Source: Canna indica
Lineage: Eukaryota > Streptophyta > Magnoliopsida > Zingiberales > Cannaceae
Assembly (NCBI GenBank): GCA_034359265.1
Contig: CP136892.1
Coordinates: forward strand, 87,102,001 to 87,166,000
Direction of reading: 5' to 3'
DNA length: 64,000 nucleotides
The notes under the pieces: model-generated
What the model was told of the DNA's origin: nothing
The model's input: only the letters and a program-made list of their open reading frames with translations
Database searches by the model: none
Part shown: piece by piece, positions 24,501 to 36,722 of the stretch
How positions within the stretch are numbered: position 1 is the stretch's first letter
Layout of the letters: every line of letters starts with the position of its first letter
Program-made: the position numbers and the translations under genes

Positions 24501-27500
24501 CTACTCTACCTACTCGAATGATTACCTTTATAATGAAGATTTTGTGCATCTTCGTTTCATTTTTTTTTAAAAATAGTTTTTAATGTAGTATTCTCACCGT
24601 AACTTTTCGGTTTCTGAAGGTGGAGATTCAAAAGCTGCTTGATGATCATAATTCAATGTTAGATTCCAAGAAACAAGAGTTTGAATTAGAAATGGAGAAA
24701 AGAAGAGAAGCTTTCAATGCAGAGTTAAAAATGAAAATAGTTGAAGTAGAAGAAAAGAAAAAAGAAATCGACAATAAAGAGGAGAAAATTGTAGAAAGAG
24801 AACATGTTTTGGAGATTAACATGCTTAAACTTAAGGAAATGGAGAAAGATCTTGATTCAAAATCACAAGTTTTGAAAAAGTGGGAGGAATCTGTAAATGT
24901 GTCTGAAAAGAAATTGGAGAATGAAAAGCAGCAGCTAGAGAGGGATAGACAAGAGCTTATGCTCTCTATATCTGAACTTGAGACTTTGAAGGCTTCCATA
25001 GAAGCTGGGAAGGTGCAGATTTTCAAAGAGGAGGAACAACTTAAGCTTACTAAGAAAGAGAGGGAAGAACATACCCTCCTTCAGGCGACTCTGAAGCAAG
25101 AAATTGAAGATTACAGGATGATGAAGGATTCACTTAATAGAGATATGGAGGATCTCAGACAGCAAAGAGAGAAGTTTGAGAAAGAATGGGAATTGTTGGA
25201 TGAGAAACGGTTAGCATTAGATTCAGAGTTGAAGAAGATTAATGAAGAAAGGGAAATGATTGAAAAATGGAAATCTGAAGAAGAGGAAAGGATTAGGAAT
25301 GAGGTGCAGGGGGAACGAATTTGCCTGGAGCGAGAAAGGGAAGACCTTTGGATGGAGAAAGAAGCTTTTGAGAAAACAATGGAACATGAGAGGTTGGAGG
25401 TTCATGAAATGCTCAAGAGGGAGCGTGCTGATTTGGTTCGCGATATGGAGCTTCGTAAGCATGAATTGGAAATGGAAATGTTAAAAAAGCAGGAGGTTAT
25501 GGAAAAGGACCTGCAAGATAGAGAGAGTGAATTTCGGAGGAATCTGGTTATTGAGAAAAATGAGATGAAGTCACTAAGCAATGCTAATGAATTATTAACT
25601 AAAAAATTGGAAGTGGAACAAGAACGATTAGAACGGGAAAAAGAAGATTTTTCTGTGTGTAGAAGGAAACTCGAAAATGACCAACTAGAGATTCAGAAGG
25701 ACATTGATACTCTTCGTCTGCTCAGCAAGGATATGAAGGATCAAAGGGAAAAGTTTGTCAAGGAGAGAGATCATTTCCTCTCTCTTGCTGAACAGTGCAA
25801 GATTTGCAAAAGCTGTGGCCTTCCTGTACATGACTTGGAGCTTCTTAGTTTGCAAGATACTGGAGTTGTTCAGCTACCAAGTTTGACTTTTGAGGATCAG
25901 TTGAAAGCTAAGTCTTCTGAAAAATCTCCTCAACCTATGGTGTCTCCATCTGTAACTTCAGGTAGCCGTTTATCTTGGCTGAAAAAATGTTCTAGGATCT
26001 TTTCCTCATCCCCTACTAAAAAAACTGAAGATTCAGAACGACAGCATGAGAATAATTCTATTTCTCTTGGTGAAAGACTCGATAGAGAAGCTTTAGCTGT
26101 TCAAGCCAGTGATGAACCTGTGCCATCACAAGGAATTGTCACCAAATCTTTTGACAGCCAGGGTGCCCAATCAAGCAGTGGAATCAGGGAGAAAGAGGGA
26201 TCAGAAAGGCTAGGTAGAACTATAGAGGAGCCAGAACCATCTCTTGGAATGACTGATAATTCAGCTGATATCATTGCTCTGAAGATAGATAACACCAATA
26301 TCCATGTGAATGCTGAGCAGGTTGTTCAGTCCAAGAAGCAACGTGAGAGGGGTGAATCATCTATACCTCTGGCAAATGATTCCCAGATTGAACCAGCAAA
26401 AGGAAAAACACGGCAACGTGCTCAGGGTGATAAGCCTAAAAGGACCACAAGAACACGCACGGTCAAGGCAGTGGTTGAAGAAGCAAAACATATCCTCGGG
26501 GAGAATTCTAATGACAAGAATGTAGGGCCAAATGGACAGGGAAAGCATTCTCCTAATATCCAAGAGGCTAGTAAAGATGATTTAATTCATGCAGGGCAGA
26601 AGAGGGGTCTTTCTCGCATATCTGTAGCTAGTGAGCAAGATGTGGACAGTGAAACTCGTTCTGAGAGTATTTCACTGGGCGGGCGTCGTAAAAGGCGACA
26701 AATCATATCTTCTGGAGCTCAGACACCTGGAGAAAAGCGATATAATTTCAGACGCTCGACAATGTAAGTGGGTTTGGTTGAGCATTTATTTCATGTTGAA
26801 TTGGGGTTTATAGATGTGAGACTTCACCACCTGTTTCTTCCGTAACTCTGAACATCTCAAATTGAAAATATTACTCTTCGTATTGATTTTGATGCTTTTT
26901 ATGTTTAACCTTTTAAGTTATTTGGTATTTATTCAAAGATCTAATCTACGATGGTCGTCTCACTGGGTTATTTGGTATTTTCTCTAGTGTGATATGACCT
27001 CTTAAAAAGAAAGATTTAGATTGTAGGCTCTATTTTTAGATATATAGTTTCAATTATATACGCACAGACTATTGATTATATCTGTTGGATCACCATTTTC
27101 TTGACATAGGTGAATCTTCGTTGGAAATGCTTAGGCTTTATTTCCATGCTAAGTAAATTCAAATGATCAAGTGTGTTGAAGAACTTGTTATTTATAGACA
27201 TGATTCCATAAACTGTTGTGGTTTGTGTATCATTTCATCTCCTATAACTTCTTATGTGAAACTCTGGTGATGTTTTTTATCATAACAATCTAACTACTTA
27301 ATTGAAAGCTGGGGTTAAGTGTTTTTCTCTCTTTCTATTCTCAGTGCTGCTGCAGCGACAGCAGTCCAGTCAGTACCTGGTCGGACTAAAGGACTTAATG
27401 TAGGAGTCTCCCAACAACCTAATGGAGATGAAACACTGAAGGGAGATGGTGATGGAGAAGGAACTTCCAAACTGAGGGTAGATGTTGAACCTGCTTCAAG

Positions 27501-28131
27501 TTTTGTTGCTGAGAGCGTGAAATCAGTAGATATCCAGAAAACAATTGCAGAAAGTGCCATGGAAATCCAGGAGATATCCCAGAAGCTTGTGCAGGTTTGT
27601 GCAACATTATTATTATTTTTCCTGAGAGGGTGGTTTTGATTGTTTTAGAGAATTCAAATGTCAGTGCCCTTCCAATGTTGGCTCCATTTTAAATGTTATA
27701 GACTTGTTCCTTGTGATTTGCGGGAGTAGTTGGATACTGTTTATTCCACTGGGCCATTCTGAACAAACTGCAACTAAATAGTGGTGCTTTTATCCAACAT
27801 CTTTAAGGAATTCTTGAATGTCCAGCTCTTGTGATGCAAGCTATGTTTTGTTCTTTTTAATTGAACGCTTTGAGCACTATAAAGTTAAAATGATGGTTTT
27901 CATTGACAGCGAGACATGGAGTTCCACAATCGGGATGCTGGTAAGTCTGTTGAATTCAGTGGGCAGACCCGTGAAGATGAGGTGGTGGCAGACGGAGCAA
28001 CATCGTTAGAAACAGAACCTGTAACTCCTGATGGGGGGTGGAGTGAAGGTGATAGTGATGAGGATGAAGATGACCCCAATAACCACAATGCTTCAATTGG
28101 GAAAAAGCTCTGGACTTTCTTCACAACATGA
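21536..28131 (+). CDS. CRWN1/NMCP1-type nuclear lamina-like coiled-coil protein
   Basis: Plant lamin analogue of the CROWDED NUCLEI / nuclear matrix constituent protein family, which lies under the inner nuclear membrane and shapes nuclei and heterochromatin. Eight in-phase exons: 21536-21853, 23037-23246, 23497-23750, 23859-24129, 24227-24310, 24620-26763, 27345-27594 and 27910-28131, about 1,250 aa. Diagnostic features are the short head with TPQRKGWS, a coiled coil of roughly 600-700 residues rich in E, K and L, a CKICKSCGL segment after the rod, a basic stretch near the GGRRKRR motif (probable nuclear localisation), an acidic SDEDEDD run, and the C-terminal [11 protein letters not shown]. 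The head and C-terminal motifs place it in the NMCP1 (CRWN1-3) group rather than NMCP2/CRWN4. Length is normal for the family (about 1,000-1,250). The large sixth exon holds most of the rod and tail. Confidence 0.95.
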
Positions 28132-29927
28132 TAAGTTCAAGGGGTAGTTTCTCTTATTGACTCCACAAATTTTAAGCGTTAAGTAGGTTTTACTGCTGAT
28201 GTCTACTGTTGTGTTAATTGAGCCTCTTTTTAGCTTATGGGATTTGTATTAGCCATGTAGGTTTCGTGTATCATCATTTTTTTACCTTTTTTCTGTCTAG
28301 TAATTGGTGGTGCTTTTTAGTAACTAACATTTGTGTATGATACAGTTGATGTATTCATGCTTCCAACTTGAGAACATGATTCTCTCAAGTCAGATTTCTG
28401 TTAAATCTCAAAACAAGGGAATGTTCATTTGGCTCCTGATGTTATGCATCTCTCCTCGTCGCCCGTCTTGTCCAGACATTTGTAGAGTGCCTGTTTTGGT
28501 TTATGTATGTTCACGGTGATAACGGTAACAGAAGGGCCTTGACAGTTGGCAGAAAGTGCTTTTGTTCAATGGCCATCTGTTTTTTTAAGAGTATTGTTCA
28601 ATGCTTAAGTTCATTTTATTGTTCATAAGCAGGTAAGATACATGGGCCAGCATTATGAATTATGTTTAATCCAATATGTTGGTGGATTTCCAGAACTAAT
28701 GCTGAGACATGATGCATAACAAATCTATCGTGCTGTGCGGAGACGCTGCCAAAATGTTAAAGCCGGCATGGATAGTGACTGGGCGTGATGAAGAGATGGG
28801 GGCAGGGGGCTTCATTCACGTTGGCTCCTTTTATTGTTTGTTTGCAGAGTATGGTCCATAGGACCAGATCTCGATGAGTCCCTAATAATTCCTTAGCGCT
28901 ACTGCTTCCTCTCCCAAGTAGTGATGGTGGATGTGGTCCTCCCTCACTCTTTAGCTTCTTCACAATACATGCATGCCCAGCAAGTTACAGCGAGGCATGA
29001 GTTGTGCTATCCAAGAATCATCAGACTTCCAATAAAGCTGCCTTATTGTTCTTACTGCTCAGGAGTTTATTCTAACCCATCTAAAACCTCAAACAAATCT
29101 TTTTATTGGCTATGGTCTCCTTCTGCTCCTGAAACTTTGTTCGACTGCTTTGATCAATAGTTCTAAGTTGAAAGGATGGTGGTATATTCTGGTGTTGCCT
29201 GGAATTTTACTTTCTTGGTTCCTGGCGGAATGGCAGGGATAGAGTAGGATTAGGCATACAGCAGCGTACCTCCTATGTTAAATAAAGTCCTCATTCATGA
29301 GACTCTTAATGGCCGTTCCGGGCCTGGAAACATCGCTTTCTGTAGCTTGTCATTACATCGCTGCAGCGCTATGCCCAGTGCCCACCCACGAACAGTCCTT
29401 CCTTTCTATTAATATCTAAGAACAAAAGAGCCTTCCAACCAATGCGATATTGTGGATGAAAAAGTTTCAACTCCAATGTATTGCATCGCAGCAAGCGGAT
29501 GAAGTCATGGTTTATTGTAAATTTATAATAATCAGAAATTAACAATAAACATTGGTCAATCGATTTGATAAGCTAGATACATGCAGTATATTGCTCGTTG
29601 TATTATGCTAACAGAAGCGGTGCCAATGATTAAAAGCATGCATAAGAGAAGATCCAAATGGATAGGCTTCTGCTGAGCATGTATTTGCAGGCAGGCACAT
29701 GCAATGAGGATGGTCCCCCCATTAAAGACGCACGGCATTTAGCTAACTCCTACCCCACATGGACGACGGATCCTTTTCCAGAGGTTAAATTTAGTAGAAT
29801 ACAACCATCCTCCTTCATTGATTCGCGAATTCATCTTCCATCTTTTCCACTTACTTTTCCCTTTCGTTGCCTTTGTCATCATTACTTAACTTTAACAAGC
29901 TCCAATAAATGTCAACTTTAGATCTTC

Positions 29928-29958
<31 letters not shown>

Positions 29959-30440
29959 CAATCTGCATCAGTCATTTCCACACACAGGTCGCCCTTCTTT
30001 ACCTCTTATTATTATTTGCTTTTCAACCCACCAACTTTCTACTCCGCCACACGCTTTGGCTAACCGGATTAATTTTTGGTCGTCTCAGAATTCAAACACG
30101 AGCTATGAAGCCAAACCTGGAGTTTTTGTTCTTTTGACACGTTCATTTCTATATTTTATCTCACCCCTTTTGGATTTGATGGTAATTAAAAGTTTTTGCT
30201 TCCCACTTACGAATCTTCTGCTCACAGTTCCTTTTCTCGTGAGTCCGAGTGCTGCTTTCTCTGCGAATGTTGGTGTTGTTTCTGCAATTGTGAAATTGTT
30301 AACTTCATGACATGGGAAGCTTTTCTTCTCTTCCTCACATTTTTCAGAAGCTTACTTCTTCACTATATCCTGTTCATGGTTTCCTAGTGATATGATTTCT
30401 TGACCTGTCGCCCTTTAGTATTCTGCTCTTGAGATTAGCA
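28132..30440. other. Intergenic region between CRWN-type and LRR genes
   Basis: It contains the 3' UTR of the CRWN-type gene and the upstream region of the LRR gene. No coding exon is supported. A TC microsatellite lies about 490 bp before the LRR start and may be in a promoter or leader. Confidence 0.6.
29931..29958. repeat. (TC)14 microsatellite upstream of the LRR gene
   Basis: Uninterrupted TC units, similar in size and position to the TC tract before the bHLH gene. Confidence 0.9.
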
Positions 30441-32181
30441 ATGAGGAAGATGACTACTCCTTGGACTTTCCTCCTCCTAACTCTCCTCCTCTCCCATGCG
30501 TTGTCCGAACCAGAAAGCTCCATTGCTCCAATGGAGAAGACAGAGCAACAAGCCCTCTACTCGGTGATCCAAGACTTGGTCGGCAAATGGTGGAATGGTT
30601 CAGATCTTTATCCAGATCCCTGTGGCTGGACGCAAATACAGGTTTGTTAGATTGCTTTTTTGTTAAGCTTAGTTAAATTGGAGATGGTTCTAATAATAAA
30701 TCTCCTGAGTTGACATATTTAAAGATTTCTTGTCTTTCTTCCGCAGCAAGTTGACATACTGTAGTTTTTGAACTTGTTAGTTGCACATTTGCATGCATTG
30801 CTTTAGAAATGTACGTAGAGACATTAACTCTTCATCTCTAAACAAGGAAGATGTTTGAGTGTGCAAACAAGGACTTTTAAAATGCAACATAATTTTTTTC
30901 CATTCAGTAAAGGATTTGACTTCTTAATATGATCCGTAGTATTCTTGAATGCAGGGAGTATCATGTGATCTTTTTGATGGCTTATGGTATGTCACAACCC
31001 TAAGCATTGGTCCCATCCTTGAGAATTCCCTTGAATGTGCAGAGGATCCCAAGTTCAATCCTCTCCTCTTTGAGCTCAAGCATCTCAAAACCCTCTCGTT
31101 CTTCAATTGCTTGTCTTCTCATAAACATATTACCTTACCATCAAGCAACTGGGAGAAGCTAGCTGGAAGCTTGGAAAACCTGGAATTCCGCTCGAATCGA
31201 GCCCTTGTCGGAGAAGTTCCAACCAATTTAGGGCAGCTTAGCAATCTGAAGTCCCTGGTGCTAGTTGAAAACTCATTGTTTGGCAAATTGCCAATGGAGC
31301 TTGGCAAATTAACCCACCTGAAAAGGCTAATTCTTTCGGGGAATAAATTCTCTGGTGCAATTCCAGCTCCTCTCTTCAACAAATGGACTGAACTCTTGAT
31401 CTTGGATCTTAGTATGAACTCTCTGAACGGTTCTCTTCCTACTTCTCTCGGCAGTCTCAGTTCACTCTTAAAGCTTGACCTCAGCAATAATCAATTCAAT
31501 GGAGGCCTCCCACCAGATATTGGAAACCTCAGGCAACTTAGTCTACTAGACCTCAGGAACAACAGCTTATCAGGTGCTTCGCCAAAGTCTCTTATGGGAA
31601 TGGAGTCACTTGAGGATTTGCTTCTGTCTTACAACCCATGGGGTGGGGATCTTGTGGAATTTGAGTTCGAGAATCTGAGGAACCTCACCACCTTGGATCT
31701 TTCTCATATGGGTTTAACCGGGACAATTCCCGAAGCTATTGCAAGCTTGAAGAGATTGAGATACCTTGCATTAGATTACAACCATCTATCTGGTAGTGTG
31801 CCTTCTAAATTTGCAGCTCTGCCTTCTCTTACAGCTCTCTATCTCAATGGCAACAATTTGACAGGAAGTCTTGAATTTCCGGAGAGATTCTATCGAAGGA
31901 TGGGGAAGAGATTTGCTTCTTGGAACAATCCTAATCTCTGTTACAATGCTGTCGTCATGGACACTGGAAATGTTCCTCATGGTATAGCACAGTGCAAGCA
32001 AGGTCAAGAGCCTTCTACTGGAATCTCCAATTCTAATACAAGGGTAGATAGTGGTAATCCAGAGGAGAATTCTGGTTTGGTGGCCACTTCTTGGTTGCCC
32101 GCATCATCAGTCAGTGGAATTTGGTGGGGAATTCTTGTGCAGGAGGCTGTGATCATGTCTCTTCTGGTCATGTTCTTGTAG
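30441..32181 (+). CDS. Secreted LRR protein, Piriformospora indica-insensitive protein 2-like
   Basis: Extracellular leucine-rich-repeat protein of the PII-2 group, named for an Arabidopsis protein needed for growth promotion by a root endophyte; its biochemical role is not settled. Two exons, 30441-30641 and 30955-32181, join in phase to about 475 aa. Residues 1-22 form a signal peptide (WTFLLLTLLLSHALS). A short N-terminal cap domain follows, with WNGSDLYPDPCGWT, then GVSCD after the intron. About ten plant-type LRRs (LxxLxLxxNxLxGxIPxxLGxLxxL) run from about residue 130 to 380. A cysteine pair (NLCYNA and IAQCKQ) caps the repeats. A Ser/Asn-rich linker and a hydrophobic last ~25 residues follow, suggesting a GPI-anchor signal or a membrane tail. 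There is no kinase domain, so it is receptor-like at most. The ATG at 30441 is chosen because the open frame further upstream has no ATG. Confidence 0.9.
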
Positions 32182-33065
32182 AACTCAGAACTCTTCATGG
32201 ATATACATAGTTCGATACAACATCTTCTCTTTTTGTTTTGTAGCTACTTGTGATGAAAATGTTAGATTACTTATCAAGATACTGAAGTGTATTAATACAT
32301 CCCATCGTGAAGCTGGTTTCAGTTTAATGCTAGGCTTATGTGCCTTTCATCATAACAAGAACTGGAAATACAGACTGCTTCATTTTGTGCCAACTGATTA
32401 AACCAATCAAACTACCCAACCCAATGAGAAAGAACTCTCCTAATAAAAACAAAACTTTATGTGGAGACTTGTAGGAAATTCATTTGTTATTTAGATCAGA
32501 TGCTTTATTTTCAGGATCTTTTGCTGATGGTTCTCTCACCTTTCTGTTTTTTTTCCCTTTAAAAGACATACACCATCAGAAAAATACATTCAATTACAAG
32601 TGTGTGTGTGTATGTATTGCTACTGGAACAGTATCAAGCTCTCCTCATCTTTTGTGCTCAAAGTGTACAAAGGAAGAACAATCCTTTCCTAAATACCAGC
32701 TCGCTACTTGAGATTTGAGGAATAGTAACGAAAAAGAGCTCCATTTTTTCTTTTGTGCTATGAAATTAGGAATGGCGGTACACTACTTTGGGAGTCGTCA
32801 GAATCAAGGAGCGAAGTTGCTTTCTGTTGGTTTAGTGCAGGCTTCCAATTGCAGAGCCCGAGGATATCAATAAATGAGGTATTTGTGCCGCACATTGCTG
32901 AAACAAGAGGAAAGATTCTGTCCCATCAAGCCTCGGATAGCAAGCAGCCACTCAAATCCATTCAATTAAACAAAGTCAACAAAACATACTTCCTATCATC
33001 AAATCCTGGTAGATTCCAACAACTTTAAAATGGGAGGCTGCTGATTCCGTGGACCATGTTTTGAT

Positions 33066-33084
33066 TCTCTCTCTCTCTCTCTCT
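33066..33084. repeat. Short (TC)n microsatellite
   Basis: About nine TC units in intergenic DNA downstream of the LRR gene. Confidence 0.8.
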
Positions 33085-33313
33085 GTTCCAAGTTTTGACA
33101 TATCACAGCATCAAATCACTATCATTGCCTACGCCTCCGGGGTTAAGTGAGGACTGGATTGCCTACTCCGAAATAATATCCGCAGAAACCTCTTCAAGTT
33201 GGGTAGGATTTATGTAGAGTAATTTTTTAAAATTATAATGGAACAACAAAATTCTCAAAAGTGTACGACTGAAATAAATAATATTAATTTATTATTTTTT
33301 ATAATTACAATGA

Positions 33314-33321
<8 letters not shown>

Positions 33322-33371
<50 letters not shown>
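33322..33371. repeat. (AT)25 microsatellite
   Basis: The longest AT dinucleotide run of the window, about 50 bp uninterrupted. Confidence 0.92.
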
Positions 33372-33375
<4 letters not shown>

Positions 33376-34624
33376 TCTTATGAATAAATTTATTTTGTAT
33401 ATTATTGATAATGTTTAAAACTTCAATATAATAAGTTCTAAACTTTTTTAAAAATATAAAATTGGTAAATGTAAAAATCTGGAATGGAGATCTGAATTTC
33501 CCTGCTGACCTACTCCAAAACAAATTTTGCTGAAATCTTATTCGAGTTGGGTAGGATTATATATATATATAAAGGATAGTTGATAGATTCGAACTTCATT
33601 ATATTTTATTTCTTTAATATGTATCAGGTGATCGAGTGTTGTTCGTTTTATGTTTTATCCATCGTGAATATTTACATATCAAGCGATATTAATATTTTGG
33701 TAATGATCAAATAAAAAACTTATAAATCGACAAAAAATTAAAATTATAATTGTTTTTATCAAAATCAAAATCAATTTTGACAATGCACTATAATACATGC
33801 TCTAAAAATAATTAAGTTTTGAAGAGAAGAAAAATTGGTTTAAAAAATTATGTTTAATATTTTGTTTCATCAAATCAAAATATTGAATAATATTATATTT
33901 TGTTAAAACGACAGGTAAGATCATTTAAGACGTATTGTCAAAATTAATTTTGATTATGGTAATTTTTTATGATTCTAGTTTTTGTCAATTAGAAACTTAG
34001 GTTTGATAAATATCAGTTGATATTTTTATTATTATTTTAATAAATATAAAAAATCACAATAGATGATCATATTAGGAATCGAATTTTAAATTTTTAGGCA
34101 ACTTACAATATATTATCATCAACTGTGCAACCCACAATTGACGGTTGATATTTTTGTTTACTTATATTAAATAATAAAAGTTTATCTACGTGTTTTATCT
34201 TATTTTTATGACTGATATTTTTATTTTAATTGATCTGGCTGTGCTATGAAATAGATTGGAATAGGTTAGTGTGAAACTTTGAATAGCTTCAATATTTTTC
34301 CTAATTCTTGTAGATTTTTGTTTTTTTATGTACAATTTTTATCATAATTAATAGGAAATTGAGTCTGGTGGATTTTTTTTTTGGGTTTTCCAAGCCCGAA
34401 TTATTCAACCCGAACCTTTCAAAGAAGGTTATTAAAAAACAATCAAATGTACAAATCATCAGATCAGATTGAGCTCAAATGGCTTAACAAGTCGAATCAG
34501 GTGAAATGGTATGTGGAATATACATTTTTTTTTCAAATTAATGAAATGTACATTTTATTTTTCAAATTCAGCAATTTCACAAAATTAATTTTTAGAGATA
34601 TTAAATTATCTAACGTAAATATTC

Positions 34625-35290
34625 AAAATGCACATATACCATTTCAAATATTAATTTAATATCTCTAAAAATTAATTCATGCTATATTGAATCAATTTCG
34701 ACGTTAAAAATATTTTTTTTTATCATAAATACATTGTTTTACCAACTGTCTAATTGATTAGACACTTTCGTAAAAAATGCATAACACGAAATAAAAAAAT
34801 TAAAATGAACAAATATACCACTTCAAATATTAATTTAATATCCATAGAAATCAATTTACATTCTATTGAATTAATTTAAGTGATAAAAATATTTTTTCCA
34901 TCATAAATATATTGTTCTACCAAACTATCTAACCGATTAGACACTTTCGCTAACATAAAGTACAAATTCAAAATGCACAAATATATCACTATAAATATTG
35001 ATTTAATATCCATAAAAACTAATTACATCATATTTAATTAATTTAAATGCTAAAATTAATTTTTTCATCGTAAATATGCAATTCTACCAAAGTATCATAG
35101 GAAATATATAACACGGAGTTAAAAAATTTCAAAAATGCATAAATATACTACTCAAAATATTAGTTTACTGTTCATTGAATTCAATTCAATCATATTAAAT
35201 CAATTTTGATGCTAAAAATAATTTTTTTCATCGTAAATATATATAGTATTATCAAAGAGTCTAACCACTTAGATATTTTTGCGAGGGTAA
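34625..35290. repeat. Diverged tandem array, about four units of ~165-177 bp
   Basis: A unit beginning AAAATGCACATATACCA recurs at about 34625, 34802, 34969 and 35132 with spacings of roughly 177, 168 and 163 bp. Each copy holds the same order of landmarks: CAAATATTAATTTAATAT, then a GATGCTAAAAATA-like segment, TTTTTTCATCRTAAATA, then TACCAAA-TATCTAA and GATTAGACACTTTCG-like ends. Copies are clearly diverged from each other, so the array is old. I do not recognise a known satellite. Confidence 0.72.
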
Positions 35291-36722
35291 AATTTTTTGA
35301 CCGCTATAGTTCGAATAAGAGAATTTCACACATCATATTCAGGTTTTGAAAAATTGCCGTTCCTAATTTTTAATTTTTCCAATCCACTTTTCACTTTCTT
35401 TTTTTTAGTTATTTAATATGAAAACTGAAAATTTATTTCACCGATCAAATAAGGATCTAGGCTCTCTGTTTGAGGTGTGGGTAGCAGTTAGCACGTCAAA
35501 GTAGCCCAGTTTCCATTCTACTGAAGTGGATACAAAGTACATCATCTTCTTTAGAGTGTATCAATAAAGACTACTGCACCTGCAGTCCATCTGGAGTAGA
35601 CTCACTAGCTAGATTGCATTTATGTTGGTTCAATTGAACTTGGTATGGTTAAGCAGGAAACCAGGGACTAAAGTTATTACTTCCACCTGAGAGAGCTTCT
35701 GATGCCTTCACCATCAGTCTGTCTCATGCATTCCCATCAATCAGTGTTAAGAGGTAAAACATTTGATTGATGTCTCCAATTCAGATCTATGCAAAGCAAT
35801 ATTCTACCGTAAACCAAGAAGCTAAAATGCTTATTATGATGGTTTGGATGAAGTTGATTTGATGGATATGCGTATACGTCTTCTACTCTCATCTCAAACT
35901 TCGTCATGAGCAGAAACTTAAAACCTGAACCTTGGATTTGATTGGTTGCATTAATGGCGAGTATATACCTGCTGCATTTCTTTCAATCACAACTTCCGTA
36001 TTTAAAGGTCAGCATTATTCAATGTAGCAATGTATGTATCAAGCCTTAGCAAATTCAAAGTTGTGACAAATAAAGTATGCTTTGCAAGAGAGCAAATCCA
36101 TGACTATTATATATGTATCGAATAAACGTGTCACATCATCATAACAATGCCTTGACCATCACCGTGGTTTTCTCAAATATGCAAACCATATATCAGAGAG
36201 ATATATATATGCAGCTGCAAACACACAGAATCCACAAAGGAAAAGGTAACTTTGTTCTTATATCAAAGCAATTTATTTGTTCATACAAAAAGAATGATGA
36301 CATGCTATATTACATACACAACAAACTTAATTACAATTGTCCATGATGCATGAACAATGATGCCCAGGTTATTACACCATGTAGTTTAATTGGTGTCATT
36401 CCCCTGCTCTCTAAATTATTGCCTTCTCATACCTGAAATTAGTGAGCACCAAACAATCACTAATTTTCATCAGTATAGAAAGATCATTGTCCTTAACAAT
36501 GCTTACGCCGCTCTCATGTTGTCCTTGCTATCCATGGTTCCTACATATTTACAATCTGCTACAAACATTCCTCTAACCTGAGCAAAATTAGACTGCAACT
36601 GCTACTTCACTGTCTTGAATAATTAAATCTTCTAGGTTGGCCTAAGGATCTTCTAACAAAAACTTGAAACTGCTCATCTGGTAAAAATGCCAAACTTGCA
36701 ATCTGAATATTTCCTTCCACTC

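Larger units (their letters stand above)
32182..36722. other. Convergent intergenic region between the LRR and HAC genes
   Basis: The two genes point towards each other here. The left part (to about 33.1 kb) probably includes the LRR 3' UTR. The remainder is very AT-rich and carries microsatellites and a diverged tandem array, listed separately. The rightmost few hundred bases are HAC 3' UTR. I see no further gene. Confidence 0.6.
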
